DNA of 64,000 bases from Erythrocercus mccallii (lineage: Eukaryota > Chordata > Aves > Passeriformes > Dicruridae): contig VZRG01000292.1 in assembly GCA_013397435.1 (NCBI GenBank), positions 187,402-251,401 on the forward strand, read 5' to 3'. Below, piece after piece: positions 11,430 through 22,680 of this stretch. The translations under genes were made by a program, and so were the position numbers. Positions within the stretch are counted from its first letter, which is position 1; the number at the start of each line of letters is the position of its first letter. The notes under the pieces were generated by a model, which saw nothing but the letters and a program-made list of their open reading frames with translations, was not told the origin of the DNA and ran no database searches.

Positions 11430-11459
11430 TTCATGCAAATCCTGTGATTTGCATGAAAG
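11430..11459. promoter_or_regulatory. Palindromic pair of POU/octamer motifs
   Basis: A perfect 13-bp inverted repeat (TTTCATGCAAATC, then GATTTGCATGAAA) is separated by only 4 bp. Each arm contains the canonical octamer, ATGCAAAT at 11434-11441 and ATTTGCAT at 11448-11455, in divergent orientation. POU-family factors (Oct1, Oct2, Oct4, Brn class) bind this octamer. A close inverted pair could hold a dimer or two monomers. The motif match is seen directly; enhancer activity is inferred. Confidence 0.5.
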
Positions 11460-13950
11460 ACTGGATTGTTCATACACATCATCAAATTTAACAAAGGAAA
11501 CTTCCCTCTTTGATTGCATTTGCTGAAAGGCAAAAAAAGTTGCTGTGGGCCTCATACTGTGATTTCTCAATGGTTGCTAGGACAGAGCAAGTTTTCCTGT
11601 GGATCAAATCAAGATATCTAAAAGTGTTTAGTTTCCAGTTTCCATGAGACACTCTAGCCTGAGTCCTCTTAGAGCAGTTGATTTTAACATTGTTCATCAT
11701 GTGAGACAGCCTTTCCTTTTTTATTTTTACCTTCTTCTTATGTCAGTGGTTCACACCCTCTCCTGGATCACCATGTGACTTCTTTGATCTGAGGATGTTA
11801 TTCTGTGCTAAGATCTCCCTTAGCGTTCTTTGATGCAGCAAAACCAGAGAGTTTAAATAAAGATTTTGAGAGCAGGAAGTTTTGACTACCATTATCTGGC
11901 ATGAGATGTCTAATTTTTGGGGTTGCATTTTGAGGCTACATGCTTTAGGCTAGATTTCACAGTTTTTGGACTTCTGCATTAGCACTGAAAGTTCAGCTCT
12001 GGAACCTCTGTCTTGTTGCCCACCTACAGTTGGTTAATGGTGAATTAAGGCTAACCTGGGTTTGCTTGTGGTAACCTAAAGTTATTGCTCTCAACAGCAG
12101 AGAAAAAAGCAAGCAAAATACAAGTGACTGGGTTTTAAACTTTCATTACAAATTTTCCATGCAGTTTTAATAGTGCTATCAGAAATAGAAAATTGTGTCA
12201 TGAAAGGAAAAGAAGAATCTTTCCATAGATTTCCTTAGAACCTCTTAAAAATGATTTATAGAACTGTTCCTCTTTTATAGAATTATATGGGATAAAAAAA
12301 GCCCCAAAACTGTTGAAAACAAAAGGAAATTGCTCTGGCAGGTCTTTTCATGAGTAATGTCTAAACAAACTTGCTATGTATTTACATAGGTCCGCTGACA
12401 ATTTCTTGGTGTTTTAGTCCAATAGAACTGTTCAACATGATGAATGTGATAAGCAGAGTACACTGAATGCAGTCATCAAATGTCAGTTTAGTCAGATTCT
12501 TACTGTGCTGCTCTCACTCTTCTAGCTAGCTGCCTTTAAGCCTTATTTTTAAAGTCCCCGAGAATTTATGCTGATCTAAGTCCATGTGCTAGCACTAGCC
12601 TTTTTCTGATGCTGTAGTGAGCCGGTTCAGGAAACTGAAGAGGAAAGAAGACTAACCCTGCAAAGCATAGCAAATTGTTTTCAGTCCATATGGGTCCCTG
12701 AACTTGGTTGCTAAGAAGTCAGAGCACTACTGCTAGTGCAAGTTTAATGAATAGTCTAGGAAATAAAGCTATATTTCAGGAGCAGAGTATCCTAAATCTT
12801 ACCTGATCTCTGGCTTCTAAATGAAGGGATCATTCAGAAACACTGGTCAGAGTTCAACAATTTCTGTACTAAAATAACTTGCTTGTCTTTTTCCCAAATG
12901 CAGAGTTTGTTCAGCCTTATTAAGACACACTTTGATGAAATAAAATGCAAACCAAATAACTGAACTGACTTAATGGATAACCACATGTCAGTAAGAAAAT
13001 GTAAGTAAAATGTTTGAAAATATAACAAGACTGCAATCTTTTAACCAGGTCATGTGGGTCATTTAATAGTTCTGCCAAATGAACAGAGAAGGTGATGTCT
13101 TGACCCTTCTGAAATCCATAGGAATTTTTTGATTTCCTTGAACCAGGATTTCACTGCAAAGATTTTTTTCTTACAGCATAAAGCAGGAGACCAGAATTTA
13201 CTCTCTTGGCATTTAGAATGGCCACATAATTGAACATACAAATATATCTGTGTAAAAGGGGCTCACAAATGCAGAAAAAAGAATTAGATTCAAAAAAAAA
13301 CCCCCAAAACTTCTAGAATATATATACTGATATATATATGTATATACATGTTGATCATTGCTACATGTAGCAACAATTGATGTTTAGGAGGAAGTGAATG
13401 CTTTGGGAAATACTTATTTAACCTTAACTGATCTTAATAAATTTATTTTAATAAATGTTACTCCTTACCTGTTAAAAGAATTGTCTGTTTGAGTGAAAGA
13501 CTTTACCAGATGATTTGCTGGGATACAATACAATACAGATGATTAAGCTCGGAATTTGCATTCCTGTATTCTTATATTTATTTGAAAAAAATCACTGAAA
13601 GATTCAAAAATGTGTAAGGAGATTACAAGGCAACAAACAATATCTACTGTCTGACAGAGACAGTTCAGATATTGTGGCTGATCCCTTTCTCTGATAGAAC
13701 ATTGTCAAGGTCAGGCTATTAGTCTGACACAGCATTGATTGTTTGGGCAGAGGAAAAACAACCTTTTCAACACAGCTATGTCAATTTGAATATGAGTAAT
13801 GTTTCTCAGCACTTAATCTGGGAAAAATTCTCAAAGGTCAAAGCTACAACGTGGAATAAAAGAGGAAGATTCAGAGCAGTTTGGCAGTCAAGACTAAAAG
13901 CCAGAGCACAACTGAGCCTCACCAAATGTGATTGATTCTATTAAAAAGAA
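11460..13950. other. Unannotated intergenic sequence
   Basis: No gene or repeat family recognised. Small features are a TA-rich run at about 13318-13346 and a perfect 16-bp palindrome, TTGCTACATGTAGCAA, at 13358-13373. Confidence 0.5.
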
Positions 13951-13990
13951 AAACAACAGAAAGAAAAGAAAAACAACAGAAAGAAAAGAA
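13951..13990 (+). repeat. 20-bp tandem duplication in an A-rich tract
   Basis: Two perfect adjacent copies of a 20-bp AAACAACAG/AAAGAAAAG-type unit lie at 13951-13970 and 13971-13990, within an A-rich stretch of about 60 bp. This is probably a local slippage or duplication product. Confidence 0.85.
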
Positions 13991-14240
13991 AAAGATGGTT
14001 TTAAACACTGGCTGCATTTAGCAGAGTGTATTGTTGGTGTTCACCCTGTATTAATCCACTGCAGAGACTATGCCAATACACAACACTGCTGTTTTAAAAA
14101 GCCTAGTGTTTGGCAGCTGTTTTTCTTGTACAGAATCATGGAGAACTGGGATTACATCTTTTGCACACCCCCCCAAATGTATTCATTTCCTTTCAGCAGT
14201 ATTGCAACTTATTTCTCTTACAAAAGGAAGAGGTGGAAAT

Positions 14241-14326
14241 GAGGAAGAAGAAGAAGAAGAAGAAGAAGAAGAAGAAGAAGAAGAAGAAGAAGAAGAAGAA
14301 GGAGAAGAAGAAGAGGAAGAGGAAAA
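14241..14326 (+). repeat. (GAA)n microsatellite, 86 bp of unbroken purine
   Basis: GAA triplets run with a few GGA interruptions near the right end (14301-14322). There are no pyrimidines on the plus strand for the whole 86 bp. GAA/TTC tracts can form intramolecular triplexes and change length. Open frames that read through it give poly-Glu or poly-Lys and are artefacts of the repeat. The length allele is likely polymorphic. Confidence 0.95.
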
Positions 14327-17288
14327 TGTCAACACTTAAAAATGCTATTAATTTGGTCTAGAAAGAAACTTCACTTGTCTGGAAGCACAATGGCTCTTTC
14401 AGGGCTGAAATTATCCTTGTATGATGACCTTTGAAACAATTGCCAAAGTTTTTAAAGAGGGATCATGTCATGGCTTGGAATTGCGTTTCTGAGTGCAGTG
14501 ACAGCTTCATTGTTAGCTTTTTCCTGTTACTTCTCTCTGGTTCCTGATGAATTCACAGAAAACAGGTATGACAAGAAACTGGAAGTGAAGGTCTCCTCTT
14601 CAATGGCTATCATCAAATGTACATGAAATTCTGGGATATGGGACTTCACTGCAATCACTGGAGCTAGAGTACTTTTCAGCAGTAATGAGCAGCAGTAACT
14701 GACTGGAAGCACCTTTCTTACATCTCTCAAGCAAAAAAAAATTCCATCACACACTCTGAATTATGGGAAAGACATAGATTCACATAGACACCAGCATATT
14801 AAAACAATCTGTGATTACATTGTCAGTAATGTAAATATTTTTGACCTCCAAGAAGATGCAATTCCAAATTCACTTTTAGGTACCGAGTGTAGTTTGCCTC
14901 TTTCTTGTCTCTCCTTGTCAAATGTCTCTTAAAATCCTTTACAATATCCTCTTTTCAAATGGTGTGAAGTAAGAAGAGCAAAATGAGGAAAGTGTTGACA
15001 ATTATTTTCTTAATTATTTACTTTACATTCTGAGGGAGAGGAAAAACCAATATAAACTTATAGTATTCTCTAATATGTTTGTTTATATATACTAATAAAG
15101 GTTGAAAAAGAAGGTTGATTTGCCATGTAAGAAGCCAACTTTGAAATCTGTGGACCCAAATATACTGACTGTAGACATCTTTTGACTAAATGTTTGCTAG
15201 AAAACTGTGTTTCATTCCTGAGGTAAACAAACAGGGAAGGAAAGAAGCTCACACACATACAAAGGTAGCATGGACTCACAAGTTTATTTCCTTGTGGAAT
15301 GCAGATGTCATTGCTTTGTCTAATGCTGATAGCAAAAGGTGCTAGCAGTATCAGGACTTTGGTATGGGATATTTTGTATTTACTCTTAGAATGGAAATGA
15401 CATCCATTTTAGACTTTATCAAGAATGGCCCCGTGGCAACTGATTACTTTTAACAGGCAAATTTCCCTGATTTTGTGCACTGGGTCTTCCTAAAACACAA
15501 AATCAGGCTGTATATTTAAAAAAAGAGTTTTATTTGGAGACAGAAAAAGAACAGCATCACCTTCAGAAAAAACTCCTGTCACAAATGAAGTCTGTATAAA
15601 GTGCTTTCCCTTCAGTTTCCTTGGCTAAAGACTACTTCCTGCCTGGCCATGAAATACTTAGAGGCTGAATCACTTAACCAGCACACTGCTGCCTCTGTAA
15701 CATTCTCAACTGGACAAATGCATGAGGATGAACTCTGAGCATCTGCACTTTCCCTTGTTCCCCTAAAGGTAGTGACAAAGGTATTCTCACACTAAACGTG
15801 ATACACTAAATGTGTATCTCCCTTTTTTTAGTTGAGCAGACTTTATGTAGGCTCTTCCTTTCTCTTTCTATGTTAGTAGAAAGCTTCTTGCTCATTTGGC
15901 AGGTATTAGCTTCACACAACAGGGAGACTTCAGCACTGAGATGCCTTTCTGCTCCCAGAGGAAGGGCTGCCTGCCTCTGCAGGGTGTGGGGAACAACCAT
16001 GAAGGGGATGGGCAGAGGTCAGATCCAGACGGGCAAAGGGTACATTCGGTACATTCCTTTTGTGGATGTGATGTGCTCCTAGTCAAAGGGCAAATACTTT
16101 CCAATTTGAAAGATTCCACTTTGTGCTTTTGCCTGTGTTTTGACTACCAAGAAATATATGATAGTGTCCAAAGATTGCACTGGTCTTGTAGGTGCGCTTG
16201 CAGGTATCTGCTGGGAGGTGCCCAAGGTGCCTGTGCTCATGTGAGGTGTTTGTGCTGCAAAGGTCATTTGGTAGTACAATAGCCAGGATGACTGACTGGC
16301 CAAGGATGCTGCTGCTGCTGCTTGGGTCACAGCCCTGTGCAGCAGCCTTGGAACCACCCTGCTCTGTCCCTGTGACAAACATACCCCTGAGAATGATCAC
16401 AGGATATCATCCCTTCATTACTGCTGGGTGTGTGTGGACAAGCTGACCCTGCCACCACACCAGACAGGAGGACCCGAGAGGACTTCAGCACCCAGGGCTC
16501 AGTCCTGGCTGTGTGGCAGTCAGGTGTTAGACATCCTGATCTCTGACACCGAGAGGCATGTATGCACAGATGTGGATCCAAATAGGTTCTGTTCTTGAAT
16601 GTCTCAGAAACTCTCTATTAAGTAATTGAAAAGAAATTTAGTACATTGTTATTCAGCAATTTATTTATTACTTGGGAAACTCTCTGGAAAGTACAAATTA
16701 AGCTTAAGTACAGTGATACTACTGAGGAATAGCCCTTACTCTGTATGTGAGCATTCTGAAGCAGTTGGAGGCAATTGATTCTGAACTGGTGGTGTTATTG
16801 TCATAGTTGGTCGGCATTTCTGGTCTACTGATCTGCAAGGGAAATTCAAGACAGAGAGCAAAGCTCTAAGAGATACTACAGCTGGCTTGTTTGTTCTTCA
16901 GACTTCCTCTTTTCATTATCTATTTTGTTATAAAGTCTAGAAAGGAGCTTTGGGGACTTTATGCGTTGACATTCTGTTGAGGAAAACGAGTGCTCAATGG
17001 ATCAGACAATATCGAAGTTGCAATGAAATGAATGTTGTGAAGCATTTTGTGTGCCTTTCAACTCTAAAATTTACAGTAATTGGGCAGTGATGATAAAATT
17101 GCACAAAAGTCAAAAGCTATAAAGAGATTGATTTTACACAGGAAAAGAGGAATAAAAATAGGATCTGTATTAAGCTGTGAACATTACAATTTGCAGTTTG
17201 ACTTCACCTTGTCCAGGTTTGGAGGTAGAAATGAGAGATTTTAATTTAATTTTTATTATTTCTGGAGAAAAAGGTTAAAGAATATTAG
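14327..17288. other. Unannotated intergenic sequence
   Basis: Mostly AT-rich unique DNA with no recognised gene. A GC-richer patch at about 15900-16570 has several overlapping open frames on both strands (up to 128 codons) and a short CTG run near 16307-16321. No domain, exon structure or retroelement family could be assigned to it. Confidence 0.5.
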
Positions 17289-17331
17289 TGAGAAAAAAAA
17301 CAAAACCAAAACCAACCCCAAAAACATAATC
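17289..17331 (+). repeat. A-rich (CAAAACC-like) low-complexity tract
   Basis: An A8 run is followed by CAAAACC-type units and C clusters. It could be the tail of a decayed retrosequence, but no element body is recognisable to its left. Confidence 0.6.
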
Positions 17332-20230
17332 TCTTTGACTTTTCTATCAGCATATGCAACCATTTTGCCTGAGAAACGAAAGTGATGGAACAGGGAAGAA
17401 TAAACTTGGTGGAAGAGAAGTGAAAAGATTTGAGAGGAAAGACGGTGATGTTAGTGAATGAGGTTGTACTGGTTCTGTTTTTGTCCTTTCTGGTTTTGTG
17501 TGGCTTCAGATGAGTTATATCAATTGTGTCTTTTGTCCTTTTTAGTGCAGTAACATTTCTTTGAGGATTGCAAGTATTAGCAGATTGAAATTAATTATTC
17601 CTTAGGCTGGGAAACCTGTATGGTTCTTACCTTGGGAATAGCAGAACTGCTAACTCAGTAAAATCTTTCTCAGTTTTATTTCCCTCTTGTGTTTAGCATG
17701 GCTAGTACACATGCAAGCAGCAAGTCCACAGGCCCACACAATGGATTTTTCCTGTCTAGTCCCAAGCTTGCACAGATGGCCAGGTGACAACTTTAGCCCC
17801 CAAGGGAAGTATCAGGGTAAGTTATAAGTCCTCTACAAGGTAACGATTTTTCTATTTTCCAAAGTATTGCAAAAAAAAAAAATGCTCATCTTGCTAGTAG
17901 TATATTGATAATAAATTAGTCTGTTCTTGTTTTGTTTGATATCCTTTCCTTAAACCAGACATTCACATGTGCACACCTGAGCTACAAAATATTCTATTAC
18001 CATCCTCAGCTTCTAAAAAGTGCTGGAGATATTAGCCCTGAAATGTAGCAGCTTTTTCATATGGATTTGGTGAGATCCCACTGCCAACACCTATGGATTC
18101 TGGGAAGCAGGTTCCTCCTGCATGCATCTGATGACCTTTAAGCTCTTTCCTCAGCTGGGAAATCTTTTTGCCAATCCTTCCCATGGACTTCCACCTTTCC
18201 CTGCAAACTAGTGTGATCTACAGAATAAGACATTTTTTTCTGGCTTCTCCTGCAATATTGTTTATGGTGCAGAGAGAAAGGAAACACACCTTTCAGCTTG
18301 ACCCTGCTCCTGAAGTCTGTCACTCAAACCTCCGTTGGCATCAAGCAATGCTGAGCTCCTCAGGGAGATGCAAGGAGATGGGATTGGAGCTCATTGTCTG
18401 GAAAGCACTTTAGCAGTGAAAGACCTTGAGGTTCTGGTATACAAAAAGTTGAGCATGAGTCAGTCTTTGCAGCAATGAAGGCTGTCTGAATTTTGGGATA
18501 CATTACCACAGATTTTAGATTGACTGGAATAACTGCTATCCCTTCTCCAGTCTTGACCTGGTCTTTTTTTAAAGGAAATTTAAATATGATTGTAAGTACA
18601 GTCCTAGTAGGGTAGTGGCTGTAACAGGTGCAGAACAGCAAGAAAGAATTACATTTAAGTCAATATTTCCTTCCACAGTTCCTCTTAATGGGAGGTGTCA
18701 GGGTGACAGCTAGTCCTCTTCTCTTCTGAACAGCAACACCCTCTTCATTCAGAGCATCACCCACTCAGAGGTAAGTTCTTGCCCTCTGCTTCATTACATG
18801 CATTTATTTTGCAAAAAGCATAAGTCTCTGTCACTGGTGGGGCATAAGTCTAAGAAGAGGGACAAAGACAGAGATCACATTTTAAATTTAAGCTTGTGTA
18901 CCATAAGGTGGTGTTTTCCCTGTGAGGCAAGAATCTGTGGCTGCTTGGCCCAGAGAACCTGCAACTGAGGTTGTTGGACAAAGAAAGAGAAATGTGTAGA
19001 TGAGGAAATAGATGGCAGAAGGAAAATTAGTGAACAATAAAATAAATGTGTTTTTACACAACTGCCAACACTAAGTTGCCTCAGATGTTTACATCCACAT
19101 CTTTGTGGTGCAGAATTAACTTGATTTATTTTTGAAATGCAGCAAGTAACATGTAAAGATAGGATTACATGAACCTTTCACAGGAAGACAAAATTTCATA
19201 AAGTGATGACATTACAGTGTGTTTCCACAAGCTTGACATAACTCAGAAATTAAGGAGAAGATTGTTAAAATAACTTCCAAAAATGTCAGGGAGGAAACTT
19301 GCTGAAGCTTTATAAAAAATGATGACATTTGTTCTTCTACAATCAGACTGGTACTGCTAGCTACCTTAAATTGTAATTTATTCTCAACCCTGAAAAAGCT
19401 TTTGCCTGGACAGCATAATGACTATTGATTTCAGTAGCACTATTGAAAATAAATAAGTAAAATAAGGATATATATTTAAGCTTTGCATGATCAATGTCTT
19501 GTTTTGCTAAATTTTTATTGCCCCAGGTGAAATATATGAGAGATAGGGACACTATGAGACATGATTTGGTTATATATTTTTAGAGATTCATCATTTCGGT
19601 AAATTGTTAATTTGTAAAAGAAACAAGCATCATCTGCTCTTTGTTTCTTTATGCTGATGCTTTAGTGCAACAATGAGAGTTACTCAAATAAAATGTCGCC
19701 CCTTAAATAAAAGTCAAAATGACATTTTCTCTACACAGTTCTGTTTACAATATTTTACAGCAGGAAACTATTCCACTGACATTATCTCTTCAATTAGGCA
19801 AACCTGCTATGCTGTTGGTAATTGCGAAGTGGATTATTGTACCAACACAAAGAAAGCTTTTCTCCAACGTGTATGAAAGCATTGAGGGTGCGGGAATTAT
19901 GCCCTCAGTTTGGCTCTTCAGAGTTTATTAATGTTATATTTCAGAAGTAATGGGATATTCAGTCAATGTTCAAGTGCCAGGATAAGCTGAGGAAGAATGA
20001 CTACAGGACTCATAAGCAGAGCTGCAACATACTCCATTTTAGGAATCCATTCTGATTTCTAACGTGGGCAGAAAATTAAATGGTTGCCTGACAGTGTCTG
20101 GTCATAATGTACAGCACTGGGCTCTAGCAGCAATAAATATTCACTGTCCTAGACAGTAAAAGTGGCATTAACATATTTATATTGGACTAGTAATCATTAT
20201 AGTAATGTAATTATATTAATATTGAGAATG
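17332..20230. other. Unannotated intergenic sequence
   Basis: No gene, RNA gene or repeat family recognised. The segment 20160-20230 is very AT-rich with many TAAT cores next to the first copy of the duplicated element. Confidence 0.5.
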
Positions 20231-20298
20231 AATGATCCAGCTCCAGAGGCTGGGTCCATGCCCTATTTGCTTTACTGGTACAGATGAGTCCCCGGGGA
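20231..20298 (+). repeat. Duplicated element of about 68 bp, copy A
   Basis: This copy matches 20912-20980 at most positions over its full length, including an identical 14-bp block GGGTCCATGCCCTA and an identical 23-bp block beginning GCTTTACTGG. The offset is about 681 bp, same strand. The family is unknown. Confidence 0.85.
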
Positions 20299-20911
20299 TT
20301 TATATGCTTGGAGTTAGACTTTGCCAGCTCTGTGTGCACTAATCCCATGCTGCCTGCTCTGGGAAGGAGCACTTGTCAAATCCCTTTGCATTCAGGCTCA
20401 ACATGGCACAATCCAATGCAAATGTTGTGACTGTGGGACATTTGAAATGAAGCCACTGTCTGTATGTGCCCAGACTCCCTGGTAAGAGAATTTATCTTTA
20501 CAGCAGATCCAAGCTTAAATCTTTCCTGTGCCTGGTGGGATTCATATCTGAAACTCTCATTTTGCAGGAGAATGCCTTAATTATCAGATACTGCAGAGAG
20601 TTTAGTGCCTTGTAGGTCAACTGTTGCCCCCACCCCAAATCACACAGGTCAAGGTCTCTATCTAGGAAAAAAGAAAGAAAGAACAAAAGAAAAATAAAGA
20701 AAAAAAGAAAAGAAGAGTTCTGGGCTTAGTACTGTCCCTTAAGCAAAGTTGCACAGTAAAGAACTTGTATTCATGGACTTATCTTTCCCCTTTAAATAAG
20801 AAGATTGTAAAAAACCCAGTTGAAATAAGTCCATATCTTGTGCTGTTCTCCAAACTACGGCAAGAAAAGCCAAAACTGGGCCATGAACCATGATAATAAC
20901 TTAAGAAAATT
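20299..20911. other. Spacer between the two copies of the duplicated element
   Basis: Unique sequence apart from an A/G-rich low-complexity tract at 20665-20717. No further similarity between the flanks of copies A and B is obvious by eye. Confidence 0.5.
20665..20717 (+). repeat. A/G-rich (GAAA)n-like tract
   Basis: Degenerate GAAA, AAAG and AAAT units over about 50 bp, nearly all purine. Simple low-complexity sequence. Confidence 0.85.
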
Positions 20912-20980
20912 AATGATCATGCTACAGAGGTTGGGTCCATGCCCTACGTGCTTTACTGGTACAGATGAGTCCTTAGGGGA
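20912..20980 (+). repeat. Duplicated element of about 68 bp, copy B
   Basis: Second copy, in direct orientation. Differences from copy A are scattered substitutions (for example in the CTATTT/CTACGT and CCCCGG/CCTTAGG segments) plus a 1-bp length change near the right end. The pattern suggests an old local duplication or two fragments of the same unidentified repeat. Confidence 0.85.
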
Positions 20981-22647
20981 TGGTGCTCCCAGCTGAAGAG
21001 ACCAGTCTTCTTGATTTTGTCCCAAAGCCCCTTACATGAAACAGTTGCTGCGTGTAACATGAGAAGGTGAGACTTCCTACTGGTGGAGAAAGACATATCT
21101 CAATCAGCCCCTCAGTCAGGCGGAAATTGTGTGGAAGATACTCTGCTGGGTTGTTATTTCAAAATCTGAGCTGGAAGGAGTGTGTATACCCATGCAAGAA
21201 GATAGATCTGTAGGTATAAACCTGCATGGAGCTGCCACGTCCTGCTGGACCCCAGGAGAGAAGGGGAAATTCGGCAGAAGGGGGATACTTCTCTCGTCTT
21301 GCAGGACTTACTGTGGTTTCTGAACTTTTGCCTTTCAGAGGAAAATTGAAACAGATACAGTTCAGAGGTTTTCAAAAGTTAGAAGAAGTCAACTCTTCCC
21401 AAGGCCCTTTCCTCTCTGCCTCTGAACCCAAGGAAGCAACAATTTGTTGGTCAGGACACTCATCTGGAACATCTAAAGGCCAGGTTTAGGACCTTGTTCT
21501 AGCTTTCCCTTTGTGATAAGGAAGTAGGACTTTCTATGGGTTCTCCAAGCTGAGACCAGCAGGTTGTAAAGTCTGTTTGCCTCCTCAGCCTCATGCTTAT
21601 TTAATGATTTCTACAATATGGAGCTGCTGTATGGAGAGAAGGGTTCACAGGCAATAGTCACATTAGGCTATGGGACCCTTCATGTTACTCACTGTCCTTT
21701 CCTCACACCCAGGAGAGTATTATTCTGGAATGGAGACTTCTCAGATGTAAAATCCCATTCTGAGTCTTATAAACCTTTTCTGACTAACTTTTTTTTGAAG
21801 CAAATCCTTACATCAACTTGTTTTTGATGATGATGTTTCTCAGCAATGAAAGAAGCAGCATTGACTCATTAGAAAATCACTTCAGGTCAGACTTTTGTTG
21901 CATTGTAGCTACAGATCTACAGGGAGTGGAGAACTACTACTACTGAAGAAAATTTTGCTGACGTTCTTGTTTTTCAAAGGCTCTAAGAATATATGACAAA
22001 GAAAGGTAAAAATACTTTTCCTAAGTAAATATGGTTTAGAGTGGAACAAGAGTTATAACATCAAAATCATCTTTCCCTAAACACAAGGTGACACACTGAC
22101 ATTCCAAGAAAATGGCAACATATCCCTCTGCCAGTATGTGGTGATGGATTCTCAGTTCTTTGTGTGATTCATGATGACAGTTAGATGTCAAATCTTTGCT
22201 GCATACCAGGGAAGAAATAAAATATAATAATTAAAAAAAATCTAGTTACTTCTGACAGGAAAAATCTGAGATAAACATGGCCTACCTAAAAGAAGCCACA
22301 TATGTTAACTTCATTAATTTTATGTTATTAGGAGTATTGAAAAGATGTGTCAGGTTGCACGAAAAGCGCAATGATTTAACGTATACCTTTTCTTGTTTCA
22401 CTGTCCAATTATGTGATCAAAAGCTACTGCATTTTTATGGGACTTTATAGGAAGCCAAAGGCCAATATTTTCAAGAGCAGAGGTTTCACTGAGCAAACTG
22501 AGCTCTGAAAGTCAGTCTGTTAATCACCTGCATCATTTAGGCCAAGACCTTATCAACCAAAAATTTGTGGTTACATCTTTGAATTCCAGTGATATCTTAA
22601 AATATACCATCCACCTTCTGCCAAACATATTGCTACTGGTAGTATAT
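20981..22647. other. Unannotated intergenic sequence
   Basis: No recognised gene or repeat. Overlapping frames at 21129-21489 are short and unsupported. Confidence 0.5.
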
Positions 22648-22680
22648 ATGTTTTTAGTATACTGAATATACTAAAAACAT
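22648..22680. repeat. Perfect inverted repeat, 14-bp arms with 5-nt loop
   Basis: The arms ATGTTTTTAGTATA (22648-22661) and TATACTAAAAACAT (22667-22680) are exact reverse complements, separated by CTGAA. The sequence is AT-rich, so a DNA cruciform or a weak RNA hairpin is possible. There is no downstream T run or gene context that would make it a terminator. Confidence 0.85.

Noticed and set aside
11341..11526. 61-codon frame with a hydrophobic, membrane-helix-like segment
   Set aside because: Too short, no transcript features, and explained equally well by chance.
14070..14361. Plus-strand frames ending in long poly-Glu or poly-Lys stretches
   Set aside because: They are kept open only by the GAA microsatellite; no homologous protein context surrounds the repeat.
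16079..16446. Several overlapping frames of 84-128 codons around a CTG run
   Set aside because: Open on both strands in multiple phases, which is typical of stop-poor GC-richer DNA rather than one gene.
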